Below are positions 8,546 to 16,283 of a stretch of DNA of 64,000 bases, one piece after another; the first letter of the stretch is position 1; the number at the start of each line of letters is the position of its first letter. The translations under genes and the position numbers were made by a program. The notes under the pieces were generated by a model. That model was not told where the DNA came from, did no database searches, and saw only the letters and a list, made by a program, of their open reading frames with translations. The DNA lies in NCBI RefSeq assembly GCF_026157065.1, contig NZ_JANLGQ010000003.1, positions 372,001 to 436,000 of the forward strand. The letters run 5' to 3'. Origin of the DNA: Enterococcus sp. HY326. GTDB taxonomy: Bacteria > Bacillota > Bacilli > Lactobacillales > Enterococcaceae.

Positions 8546-8611
8546 GTTGGTATGGACTGCTAATTTTCAAATTAATAAAAAAATTATTTGACGTAGAGAT
8601 GATAAACAGAT

Positions 8612-8649
8612 AAATACCCTGCTTGGCACAGCCACCAAGCAGGGTATTT
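8612..8649. terminator. Bidirectional terminator
   Basis: A perfect 15-bp stem, aaataccctgcttgg (8612-8626) with ccaagcagggtattt (8635-8649), lies between the convergent TtcA-like and AraC-type genes and is usable from both sides. Confidence 0.9.
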
Positions 8650-8658
8650 ATTGTGCTG

Positions 8659-9543
8659 TTAGTTTTTTTCAAAGTCTAAATTTATTGGCCCAGCTTGATA
8701 GATTTCTTCTTCCTTCCAATCGGTGGTGGGAACAGTGTGGTCGACCACTTCAAAGTTGGCGCTATCCACCCAAATTTTTCCTGCTCCCTGCAAAAGAATG
8801 CCGATATTGATGATGGTGGTCTCAGCAGGGACATCTAAAACAGTAAAATAGTAATTCCAATCACGGGTACCCTGAATAGGACGATTTTGCATATTATCAA
8901 ATTTTAAAATTGTATCGGTGAAGCCACCATCCATCCGCATCCATAAACCAGCCCAGCCAACGACTTCATCGGCTTTAATAAAGGCCGAGAATTTTACCCG
9001 TTTGCCTAAATAATCTTCCGGTGTAAACTGCTGCAAAATTGTGGCAAAGTCCGGTTGTTCTAGCGCTTCGTCTGTGCTTTTCAGCAAGGCGGCTTGGGTT
9101 CCAGAATGAAAGGTTTGCTGGTCGAGTTCTAATTGATATTTTTCACTGCCGCTGCCGGAAAATAACCAGCCAGAAATTTCGGTTTTTGTTGTCATCGTTT
9201 TTTCCTCCTGAGAAATTAAGTTTGTTAAAGTCTTTCGATAAAGTTTAGGTGGCAAGTGATACTTTTGCTTGAAGGCTCGACTAAAGGCTTCCTGCGAGTC
9301 AAATTGTGCAACTAAGGCAATCTCTAAAATGCTGATTTGACTTTGGGTCAATAGTTTGCTGGCCAGCGTTAACCGTCTTTCCTTGATGTAGGTATAAAGG
9401 GGGATGCCAACTTCTTTTTTAAACAGACGGTGAAAGTAAAATTTCGACAGTCCGACAGTGTTGGCGACTGACGCCAAAGATAAGCTTTCAGTCAAATTAG
9501 CTTCAATGAAAGTAATCGCTTGTTGAATTTCAGCGGTATGCAT
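8659..9543 (-). CDS. AraC-family regulator with C-terminal beta-sandwich-like sensor
   Basis: A 294-residue protein. Two helix-turn-helix motifs of the AraC type occupy residues 1-105 (LASVANTVGLSKFYFHRLFKKEVG and ILEIALVAQFDSQEAFSRAFKQKY, ending in the usual P-x2-YR). After a linker, residues 122-294 form a beta-rich domain (SGWLFSGSGSEKYQLELD, YLGKRVKFSAFIKADEV, WAGLWMRMDGG, NRPIQGTRDWNYY, LLQGAGKIWVD) that looks like the jelly-roll modules found in carbohydrate-binding proteins and also as stand-alone domains in Bacilli. The DNA-binding domain leads, the reverse of classical AraC. The ligand is unknown. It diverges from the lactonase gene, which it might regulate. Confidence 0.85.
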   Translation of the reverse strand: MHTAEIQQAITFIEANLTESLSLASVANTVGLSKFYFHRLFKKEVGIPLYTYIKERRLTLASKLLTQSQISILEIALVAQFDSQEAFSRAFKQKYHLPPKLYRKTLTNLISQEEKTMTTKTEISGWLFSGSGSEKYQLELDQQTFHSGTQAALLKSTDEALEQPDFATILQQFTPEDYLGKRVKFSAFIKADEVVGWAGLWMRMDGGFTDTILKFDNMQNRPIQGTRDWNYYFTVLDVPAETTIINIGILLQGAGKIWVDSANFEVVDHTVPTTDWKEEEIYQAGPINLDFEKN

Positions 9544-9566
9544 AGGCTGCTTCCTCCTGTAAGTAA

Positions 9567-9575
9567 AGTATAGCA
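9567..9575 (-). promoter_or_regulatory. Extended -10 promoter of the AraC-type gene
   Basis: On the minus strand, TGC-TATACT (9575-9567) is an extended -10, followed by ACAGGAGGA before the ATG. The -35 region is just T-rich. Confidence 0.6.
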
Positions 9576-9647
9576 GGATTAAAAAAACTTTTTTTGATAT
9601 ATCTTGCTCAGTTCAAAAAAATGACGAGCTAAAAAAGAAAATTTTTC

Positions 9648-9681
9648 TTTCATTGAAAAAAATGCTATGATTTCAATGAAA
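9648..9681 (+). promoter_or_regulatory. Paired TTTCAWTGAAA operator around the lactonase promoter
   Basis: TTTCATTGAAA (9648-9658) and its exact inverse TTTCAATGAAA (9671-9681) are separated by 12 bases. Each half is itself almost palindromic. Between and overlapping them lies an extended -10, TGC-TATGAT (9663-9671). A regulator bound at the two boxes would cover the polymerase site. The regulator is unknown; the divergent AraC protein is the nearest candidate, though AraC proteins usually use direct repeats. Confidence 0.7.
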
Positions 9682-9709
9682 TCGTTTTCTTTATTAGAGG
9701 AGGAATTTT

Positions 9710-10654
9710 ATGCGGGGCGATAAATTTTTACAGCCAGGCCTGCTGCCAAATCATGAATTAACCATCCCTTATCAAGTGGCTGAGCCGTGGTTTAAAGTAT
9801 CAGACCAGCAAATGCAGCTGGAGGGACTCTGTTTTGATCGTAAGGGGGATTTATATTTTGTCGATGTTTTTGGTGGCGAGATTTATTGTTTGCAGCTGCC
9901 TGAAAAGCAGCTGACACAAATTGCACTATTGGAAAATCAAAATCCAGCAGCGTTAAAAATTCATCGGGACGGCCGCTTATTTATCTGCTGTCTAGGTGAT
10001 ATGGAGAGTACCGGAAGCGTTCTTGCTATGCAGCCAGACGGTAGCGGACTGGAAACAATTGTTGATGCCTCCTTTGGTTTTGTGATCGATGATTTGATTT
10101 TTGATGAAGCAGGGGGGTTTTATTTTACTGATTTTAAAGGGTATTCCTGCAATCCGATTGGCGGCGTCTATTATGTGTCTGCCGATTATCAAAAAATTAC
10201 TCAAGTGATGGGCAATATGGCCGTGCCCAATGGTGTGGCTTTAAATCCAACCAATGATGGCTTGTGGACAACTGAGATGAGTAACAATCGTTTGCATTTC
10301 TGGAGTCTAGCTGAAGACCATGTCACAATCCCGGCATACGGCAGTGCCGTGCCGTATCATTTTAGCGGCTTGGAAGGACCAGATTCGATTTGTATCGATG
10401 CTCTGGGAAATTTATACGTTGCCATGTATATGCAAGGGCGTGTGCTGGTCTTTAATCCAGAGGGAATACCGATTGAACAGATTTTTCTGCCGGAAAGAAT
10501 CCAGCGGCAGATGCTACGTTCGACCAGTGTTGCTGTTTATCCAGAGCAAAAGCAGCTAGTCATCTGCTCAAATGATGGTAGCGGTGATGGCGGTTCGTGG
10601 CTGTATCATGCCAAGAGTTTTGCAGTCGGTCATAAAAATTTCCAATTTCAATAA
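9710..10654 (+). CDS. Drp35-type lactonase (SMP-30/gluconolactonase family)
   Basis: A 314-residue six-bladed beta-propeller hydrolase. It strongly resembles the staphylococcal drug-responsive lactonase Drp35 along its length, with matching stretches such as LEGLCFDRKGDLYFVDVFGG, ALKIHRDGRLFICCLGD, GGFYFTDFKGYSCNPIGGVY, SGLEGPDSICIDALGNLYVA and the NFQFQ end. Drp35 is a Ca2+-dependent cytosolic lactonase induced by cell-wall-active drugs; the natural substrate is not known. The Glu in LEGLCFD, the Asn in VPNGVALNP and the Asp in GPDSICID are the expected metal ligands. The start has AGAGGAGGA. It is expressed from a promoter within a symmetrical operator. Confidence 0.88.
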   Translation: MRGDKFLQPGLLPNHELTIPYQVAEPWFKVSDQQMQLEGLCFDRKGDLYFVDVFGGEIYCLQLPEKQLTQIALLENQNPAALKIHRDGRLFICCLGDMESTGSVLAMQPDGSGLETIVDASFGFVIDDLIFDEAGGFYFTDFKGYSCNPIGGVYYVSADYQKITQVMGNMAVPNGVALNPTNDGLWTTEMSNNRLHFWSLAEDHVTIPAYGSAVPYHFSGLEGPDSICIDALGNLYVAMYMQGRVLVFNPEGIPIEQIFLPERIQRQMLRSTSVAVYPEQKQLVICSNDGSGDGGSWLYHAKSFAVGHKNFQFQ

Positions 10655-10709
10655 TTTTTTTATTTCTAACAGAGTGAAAACCTTTACCTGAAAAAATTCC
10701 TTAAAAAGA

Positions 10710-10738
10710 TTGCAGTCCCCTCTTGCAACAGTTATAAT
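10710..10738 (+). promoter_or_regulatory. Promoter for riboswitch-ATPase transcript
   Basis: TTGCAG (10710-10715), exactly 17 bp, TATAAT (10733-10738). This places the RNA start just before the riboswitch. Confidence 0.85.
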
Positions 10739-10754
10739 TGATTTTGTAATTAAA

Positions 10755-10901
10755 TATCACCTGTGGTATTTACATGAGGGAGTAACTAGCAGCAAGGATT
10801 TTGCTGTGACAGCGTCACCAACACCGGAAGAAATTTTCTGGCGCTGTCTTAAATAGTGAGACTTATGTACGCTTTTTGAGTGTACGTGAGTCTATTTTTT
10901 T
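10755..10901 (+). ncRNA. yybP-ykoY family (Mn2+) riboswitch with terminator
   Basis: The untranslated leader holds the two conserved loops of the yybP-ykoY class: a GAGGGAGTAAC loop (10776-10786) and a GTGACAGCGTCACCAACACC region (from 10806), linked by short stems. It is followed by a 14-bp stem (10859-10872 with 10880-10893, including G-U pairs) and a T-run (10895-10901), i.e. an intrinsic terminator. Established members bind Mn2+ and then prevent termination. The location just before a P-type ATPase matches the characterised Lactococcus lactis yoaB case. Identification is by motif and context, not by covariance search. Confidence 0.87.
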
Positions 10902-10946
10902 ACTCTGAAATCCCGCAGCACATATTTAAAAATTAGGAGGATGAAA

Positions 10947-13622
10947 ATGTCAGAAGAAAAAAAGGCGCAGGTTCAAGCTCCCTTTTATGCGCAAACAGAG
11001 GCTGAGGTCCTGCAGGAAGTTCAGTCGTCTGCCGAAGGGTTAAGTGCTAGTGAAGCCCAAAAGAGAATTCAAGAATATGGTCTCAATGAGCTGGAAGAGG
11101 GCAAGAAAAAAAGTCTCTTCATGAAATTTTTAGAACAGTTCAAAGATATGATGATTATTGTATTGATTGCGGCAGCAATTATTTCCGCAGTCGTCTCCCA
11201 CGAGCTTGTCGATTCTATCATCATTCTTCTAGTAGTAGTAATCAATGCCGTGATGGGTGTTTTCCAAGAATCCAAAGCAGAGCAAGCCATTGAAGCCTTG
11301 AAGGAAATGTCAACGCCCAATGCAAATGTTTTACGAGACGGACACACCTTATCAATTAAAAGTAATGAATTAGTCCCAGGGGATATCGTCTTGTTGGAAG
11401 CAGGGGATGTCGTACCGGCGGATATGCGTTTAATCAGCTCTAATTCATTAAAAATTGAAGAGGCAGCTTTAACTGGTGAATCAGTGCCGGTTGAAAAAGA
11501 AATCGTTGTTTTAGAAGGCACTGATATTGGTATCGGTGACCGAATCAACATGGCTTATTCAAACTCTAACGTGACTTATGGTCGTGGTACCGGGGTTGTT
11601 GTAAACACTGGGATGAATACCGAAGTTGGTAAAATCGCCAACATGTTAGCTCAAGCGGATGAAACAGAAACGCCGCTGAAAACTAATTTAAATGACTTAG
11701 GTAAATTCTTAACTATCGCAATTATTGTGATTGCGGTCATCATGTTTGTTGTAGGAATCGTGATTAACGGAACTGATCCAATTGACATGCTGTTAACTTC
11801 TGTTTCCTTAGCCGTTGCAGCCATTCCGGAAGGGCTGCCAGCGATTGTAACGATTATTTTAGCTCTAGGTACTCAAGTAATGGCTAAACGGAATGCCGTT
11901 ATTCGGAAATTACCAGCTGTTGAAACATTAGGTTCAACAGATATTATTGCTTCTGATAAAACTGGTACGTTGACACTAAACCAGATGACCGTTGAAAAAA
12001 TCTTTTTTGACAATACCCAAGTACCAGCTGGCGATGAAGTTAGTCATGACAATCTATCGTTAAAAGTGATGAACTATGCCAATGATACTAAGTTTGCCCA
12101 AGACGGCTCTTTGATTGGCGATCCAACCGAAACGGCTTTGGTTCAATACGGGTTAGATCATGGCTTCAACGTAACAGAAAAAGTTGCTGCTGAACCACGG
12201 GTTGCAGAATTACCATTTGATTCTGATCGGAAATTGATGAGCACCATTCATCAATTAGCCAACGGTAAATTTTTAGTCGCTGTTAAAGGTGCACCGGATG
12301 TTTTATTACAACGGACAACCGAAGTGTTATTAAACGGTGAAGTAAAACCGATGACAGCCGAAGAAAAAAATATTATTTTAGAAAATAATACCGACATGGC
12401 TCGACAAGCTTTGCGGGTGTTGGGAATGGCTTACAAATATCTTGATGCAATTCCAACAGAATTAACGACAGAAGACTTAGAAAACAATTTAATTTTTGCT
12501 GGCTTGGTCGGCATGATTGACCCAGAACGTAAAGAAGCTGCTGAAGCTGTGCGGATGGCTAAAAAAGCTGGTATTCGTCCAATTATGATTACCGGTGACC
12601 ACCGTGACACTGCTGAAGCGATTGCCGCTCGTTTAGGAATTATTAAAGCCGGTGATGACGATGCTGTTTTAACGGGCGCTGAATTAAATGAAATGTCTGA
12701 TGAAGAATTTGCTAAGCGGGTTCATGAATACTCCGTTTATGCTCGGGTTTCACCAGAGCATAAAGTCCGGATTGTTAAAGCGTGGCAGACTGAAGGTAAA
12801 GTGGTTGCAATGACCGGTGATGGAGTAAATGATGCGCCTTCATTGAAGCAAGCGGATATCGGTATCGGCATGGGGATTACCGGAACGGAAGTTTCTAAAG
12901 GTGCTTCTGATATGGTCTTAGCCGACGATAACTTTGCGACTATCGTCGTTGCCGTGGAAGAAGGCCGTAAAGTCTTCTCCAATATTCAAAAAACTGTTCA
13001 ATATTTATTGGCTGCAAACTTAGGTGAAGTCTTAACTTTATTTATTGCAACTTTACTTGGTTGGGACACATTGTTACCAATTCATTTATTATGGATTAAC
13101 TTAGTAACCGATACATTCCCAGCGATTGCTTTAGGAATGGAACCGGCTGAAAAAGATTTGATGAGCCACAAACCACGGGGCCGTAATTCCAATCTCTTCT
13201 CTGGCGGTGTTCTTAGCAGTATTATCTACCAAGGTATCTTAGAAGGTGCGACGGTTCTTTTCGTTTACTGGGCAGCAATTCAATGGCCAGTTCACACTGG
13301 TTACGATGCAATCCACAGTGATGCATTGACGATGGCATTTGCAACGTTGGGCTTAATGCAATTGTTCCATGCCTTTAACGTAAAATCCATTCACCAGTCA
13401 CTGTTCAAAGTTGGACCGTTCCGCAATAAAACCTTTAACTGGGCGATTCTATTATCATTTGCTTTAATGATGGTGATTATTGTCGTACCAGGTTTAAATG
13501 ATATTTTCCGGGTGGCACATCTGGATATGTATCAATGGGCAATCGTCTTAGGTGCCTCATTTGCAATTATTCCAATCGTGGAAATCGTGAAGGCTATTCA
13601 ACGGGCGATGGGTAAAGAGTAA
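10947..13622 (+). CDS. P2A-type cation ATPase, likely Mn2+ (Ca2+) efflux
   Basis: An 891-residue P-type ATPase with a cation-ATPase N-domain, the actuator motif LTGES (about 177), the membrane site AAIPEGLPAIV (M4), the phosphorylated DKTGTLT (about 336), the nucleotide-binding KGAPD, and the hinge GDGVNDAPSLKQADIGIGMG (about 623), then M5-M10 with NLVTD in M6. The PEGLP and NLVTD residues put it with SERCA/SPCA-like pumps, which carry Ca2+ and often Mn2+. The Mn2+ riboswitch in the leader argues that it exports excess Mn2+, as YoaB does in Lactococcus. The start at 10947 is preferred because TAGGAGG ends directly at an earlier in-frame ATG (10941), leaving no spacing for it. Confidence 0.93.
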   Translation: MSEEKKAQVQAPFYAQTEAEVLQEVQSSAEGLSASEAQKRIQEYGLNELEEGKKKSLFMKFLEQFKDMMIIVLIAAAIISAVVSHELVDSIIILLVVVINAVMGVFQESKAEQAIEALKEMSTPNANVLRDGHTLSIKSNELVPGDIVLLEAGDVVPADMRLISSNSLKIEEAALTGESVPVEKEIVVLEGTDIGIGDRINMAYSNSNVTYGRGTGVVVNTGMNTEVGKIANMLAQADETETPLKTNLNDLGKFLTIAIIVIAVIMFVVGIVINGTDPIDMLLTSVSLAVAAIPEGLPAIVTIILALGTQVMAKRNAVIRKLPAVETLGSTDIIASDKTGTLTLNQMTVEKIFFDNTQVPAGDEVSHDNLSLKVMNYANDTKFAQDGSLIGDPTETALVQYGLDHGFNVTEKVAAEPRVAELPFDSDRKLMSTIHQLANGKFLVAVKGAPDVLLQRTTEVLLNGEVKPMTAEEKNIILENNTDMARQALRVLGMAYKYLDAIPTELTTEDLENNLIFAGLVGMIDPERKEAAEAVRMAKKAGIRPIMITGDHRDTAEAIAARLGIIKAGDDDAVLTGAELNEMSDEEFAKRVHEYSVYARVSPEHKVRIVKAWQTEGKVVAMTGDGVNDAPSLKQADIGIGMGITGTEVSKGASDMVLADDNFATIVVAVEEGRKVFSNIQKTVQYLLAANLGEVLTLFIATLLGWDTLLPIHLLWINLVTDTFPAIALGMEPAEKDLMSHKPRGRNSNLFSGGVLSSIIYQGILEGATVLFVYWAAIQWPVHTGYDAIHSDALTMAFATLGLMQLFHAFNVKSIHQSLFKVGPFRNKTFNWAILLSFALMMVIIVVPGLNDIFRVAHLDMYQWAIVLGASFAIIPIVEIVKAIQRAMGKE

Positions 13623-13643
13623 CATTTTAGAAGTTAAAAAAAT

Positions 13644-13731
13644 AAAACTTGTCTTCGATTATCAGAAGGTTGTCCAGAGTCAGCATCATTGCTGACTCTG
13701 GCTGCTAGGCTAATTGAAGATAAGTTTTTTT
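13644..13731 (+). terminator. Nested-stem terminator after the ATPase
   Basis: An outer stem (aaacttgtcttc near 13645 with gaagataagttt near 13716) encloses an inner hairpin, CCAGAGTCAGCA-tcat-TGCTGACTCTGG (near 13674-13701), and is followed by T7. Confidence 0.85.
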
Positions 13732-13737
13732 ATTTGT

Positions 13738-13776
13738 AAAAAAAAAAACAGCCTGACTGTTTTATTAGCCAGGCTG
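13738..13776 (-). terminator. Terminator of the CoA-transferase operon
   Basis: Read on the minus strand, CAGCCTG (13776-13770) pairs with CAGGCTG (13755-13749) and is followed by a run of ten or more T. Confidence 0.85.
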
Positions 13777-13880
13777 ATGTCTATAAAAAATATTTTTCGA
13801 AATTGCTTGTAGCCACAGTAATATGATACCAAGACATAATCAAATTTAAAGAAATTTCACAACCTGCTGACAGCTTTCCG

Positions 13881-14531
13881 TTAAATCTGATAATCCCGCA
13901 AATCAGCGGCTACTTCAAATTCCGCCTCAGTGATTGCTCTGACATCTTCCACTGATAACGCAGGGTCTTTTTCACTCAAAACTAATTGACCCTCCACCAT
14001 TTTAAAGACAGCTTTTTCAGTGATAATCATATCGACAACGCCGTAGCCGGTTAAAGGTAAGGTACATTTTTTCAAAATTTTTGATTTACCGGCTTTATTG
14101 GTGTGGGTCAGCATGATGACAATTTTTTTAGCGCCGGCCACTAAATCCATGGCACCGCCCATTCCCGGTGAACGGCTCGGCATTGACCAGTTTGCGATAC
14201 TGCCTTCTTGATCGACCTCTAGGGCTCCTAAGATGGCCACATCAACGTGGCCGCCACGGATGATGCCAAAGGAAACCCCGACATCAAAAATAGAAGCCCC
14301 GGGTAAAAGAGTAATAGGAAAGCCAGCAGCATTGGCATTATCAGAATTTTGCTCACCAAGTTTCGGTGTCGGCCCCATGCCTAACGCACTATTTTCTGTT
14401 TCCAGCTGCACCTCCACGCCGTCAGGAATAAAGTTGGCGACATTGACAGGCATTCCAAAGCCTAAGTTTACAATGGAAGCACCGATTAGTTCTAAACCGG
14501 CTCTCTTTGACATTTTATCTCGATCATTCAT
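13881..14531 (-). CDS. 3-oxoacid CoA-transferase subunit B
   Basis: The 216-residue beta subunit of a family I CoA-transferase. The segment LETENSALGMGP contains the catalytic glutamate, which carries the CoA thioester in this family, and SPGMGGAMDLVAGAKKIVIMLTHT is typical of AtoA/ScoB subunits. The start is set at 14531 because GGAGGG (14543-14538) lies just upstream; a longer in-frame reading to 14570 would overlap the upstream subunit. It is the second gene of a two-gene operon, 13 bases behind subunit A. The substrate could be acetoacetate, butyrate or another short acid; no thiolase or dehydrogenase neighbour settles it. Confidence 0.92.
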   Translation of the reverse strand: MNDRDKMSKRAGLELIGASIVNLGFGMPVNVANFIPDGVEVQLETENSALGMGPTPKLGEQNSDNANAAGFPITLLPGASIFDVGVSFGIIRGGHVDVAILGALEVDQEGSIANWSMPSRSPGMGGAMDLVAGAKKIVIMLTHTNKAGKSKILKKCTLPLTGYGVVDMIITEKAVFKMVEGQLVLSEKDPALSVEDVRAITEAEFEVAADLRDYQI

Positions 14532-14544
14532 CTTTATCCCTCCT

Positions 14545-15264
14545 TTATTTAGCAAAACGATTGGTTTCAATCCAGCGTTGTTCCATTACTTCTTCCTGCT
14601 CATCAAGAGTATTTCCTTGAACAACAGCTTTTATAAAAGCGCTTGGTGTGCCAACTCGAATCGGTTCTAAGTCGCCTACTGCAACAATCTCATTGACTTC
14701 GGCAATTGTGAAGTCAGCTGCCGCTGCTATAATGGGATTACTGTTAATCGAAGCTCCCCGGTATTCAATATTGCCTAACGTATCTCCCCGATAGCCTTTA
14801 ATAATGGCCAAGTCAGCCCGCAATGGCACTTCAAGAATATATTTTTTGCCTTCGACTTCTATAATCTGTTTGCCTTCCTCCATTTTTGTTCCGATGCCAA
14901 CAGGCGTTAAGGCCCCACCGAGACCATATCCGCCGCAACGAATTTTTTCTGTCCAAGTCCCCATTGGAAAAAGCTCTACTTCAATTTCATCATTCTTAAT
15001 CGCTTCTTGCACTTCTTCAGTTGTCCCAATATGAGAAGTAATATATTTTTTTACCTGTTTGTTTTTAAATAGCGAAGCGATATCAAAGCCTCCTGGAGGA
15101 TTTGATGAGACTATCGAAATAATCGTTAAATCTTTTACACCGGATTCAACAATTTTTTCAATACACCGTAGCGGGGCGCCAATTCCTAAAAATCCACCAA
15201 TCATAATCGACATGCCGTCATGCAACTGTTCAGTTACTTGTTCCAAGGTGATTACCTTATTCAT
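14545..15264 (-). CDS. 3-oxoacid CoA-transferase subunit A
   Basis: The 239-residue alpha subunit, with the family GGFLGIGAPLRCIEKIVE N-terminus and ELFPMGTWTEKIRCGGYGLGGALTPVGIGT segment. It moves CoA between an acyl-CoA and a free acid together with subunit B. The start is placed at 15264 (MNKVITLEQ), with AGGAGG at 15276-15271. The pair would let the cell activate or release short-chain acids such as acetoacetate. A cre site over the transcription start suggests carbon catabolite repression, which fits a scavenging role. Confidence 0.92.
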   Translation of the reverse strand: MNKVITLEQVTEQLHDGMSIMIGGFLGIGAPLRCIEKIVESGVKDLTIISIVSSNPPGGFDIASLFKNKQVKKYITSHIGTTEEVQEAIKNDEIEVELFPMGTWTEKIRCGGYGLGGALTPVGIGTKMEEGKQIIEVEGKKYILEVPLRADLAIIKGYRGDTLGNIEYRGASINSNPIIAAAADFTIAEVNEIVAVGDLEPIRVGTPSAFIKAVVQGNTLDEQEEVMEQRWIETNRFAK

Positions 15265-15360
15265 AGAATTCCTCCTTTTAGTAATGAAACTCATTTGACT
15301 CAACAACAAAATTTGGATACTTTTCAAAATCTGAAACCAAAACAGAGTGACACACAAAAA

Positions 15361-15385
15361 AGAAAACGCTTGCATTTTAATTATA
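15361..15385 (-). promoter_or_regulatory. Promoter with overlapping cre (CcpA) site
   Basis: A TATAAT on the minus strand (15385-15380) is followed 5 bases later by tgcaagcgttttct (15374-15361). This matches the cre consensus TGWAANCGNTNWCA at all but two fixed positions. A CcpA complex here would block initiation. The -35 is weak. Confidence 0.7.
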
Positions 15386-15399
15386 TCATAAAGCAGTTC

Positions 15400-15717
15400 T
15401 GTGAAATACTGACTCTTTTCAAATAGTTGGTATATTATTTTCTAAATTTTTTTTGAGGAAGTATTTTCAGAAATTCGCATCAAAGCCTGATAAACAAGTA
15501 GTTTTCAAAGCTGATAGTGATTTATTTTAAAAATAGGTCTCAAGTCTGATATTCAAAAAGCAGGACTTGAGGTAATATTAAGAGTATCAAGATGACGATA
15601 AAATTATTTTTTGGATAATTTTTTATTTTATAGAATGAAGTAAGTAGCTATGTGTTTCGCAGAGTTTCAATATAAGGCAAAAGTAGTTGAGATTTGACTA
15701 GAACTAGGAGGTTGAGT
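15400..15717. other. Intergenic region before the unknown gene at 15718
   Basis: About 320 AT-rich bases. One hairpin without a T-run is present (CTCAAGTC at about 15539 with GACTTGAG at about 15564). A promoter for the following gene cannot be picked with confidence. No start-to-stop reading frame with a ribosome site was found. Confidence 0.4.
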
Positions 15718-16158
15718 ATGGAAAAGATTCAGCAGTTATCAACGCGAGAGTTGCATTCGTTTGTGTATTACGTTGGTCTAGCTCCCAAGAATAATTATCT
15801 TATCGCTCGGCGGCAGTTGAATTTTAATTCGAAAAATCATTGGCAGGGTTCGGCCAATCTGGCATGGACCGCATTGAAGGAAGAGGAATACTTATTAGCT
15901 TTTGATAAAAAGCGGTTGATTGTGAAACGAAACCATTCATTATTGGGATTGGGAGCCTTTGATAAACGAAAATTTATTACCCATTTCTTTTGGCAGGATT
16001 TACAGCAGGTTTCCCTTGAAGAGACACCTGAAGAGTATTGGCTGAGTTTTTTAGCAAATGATGAGACCTTCTATTTTAGAATTGTAAAAGACGCTGATAA
16101 TCTAGACTCTTTAAAACTATTGCAAAACTGCAGTAAAAAATTCTGCCCGAAAAAATAA
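15718..16158 (+). CDS. Uncharacterised protein
   Basis: A 146-residue basic protein starting MEKIQQLSTRELHSFVYYVGL, with an AGGAGG site 6 bases before the ATG (15706-15711), so it is very likely translated. It has no signal peptide or transmembrane helix. The sequence is rich in aromatic residues and lysine, with a beta-strand-like middle (YLLAFDKKRLIVKRNHSLLGLGAFDKRKF) that could be a PH-like or nucleic-acid-associated fold. I do not recognise the family. It is a single gene closed by a strong terminator. Confidence 0.7.
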   Translation: MEKIQQLSTRELHSFVYYVGLAPKNNYLIARRQLNFNSKNHWQGSANLAWTALKEEEYLLAFDKKRLIVKRNHSLLGLGAFDKRKFITHFFWQDLQQVSLEETPEEYWLSFLANDETFYFRIVKDADNLDSLKLLQNCSKKFCPKK

Positions 16159-16161
16159 ATA

Positions 16162-16213
16162 AAACCATATGTCGAAACAATAAAACAGGAATTGTTTCGA
16201 TATATGGTTTTTG
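16162..16213 (+). terminator. Intrinsic terminator
   Basis: A stem of about 20 bp: aaaccatatgtcgaaacaat (16162-16181) pairs with attgtttcgatatatggttt, with one mismatched position, and is followed by T5. Confidence 0.9.
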
Positions 16214-16283
16214 TTTTGGAAAAAATTTTTGCGACCTTAAATTTTTCTAAGCTCAGCTGCTTCAGAACTATTCAAGTCGAAAC

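Noticed and set aside
11069-11551. 160-codon minus-strand frame inside the ATPase gene
   Set aside because: It is the antisense shadow of a clearly conserved P-type ATPase; Ser/Thr/Ile-rich composition typical of such shadows and no ribosome site.
14233-14670. 145-codon plus-strand frame opposite the CoA-transferase genes
   Set aside because: It spans both real minus-strand genes and their junction; the composition is that of an antisense frame.
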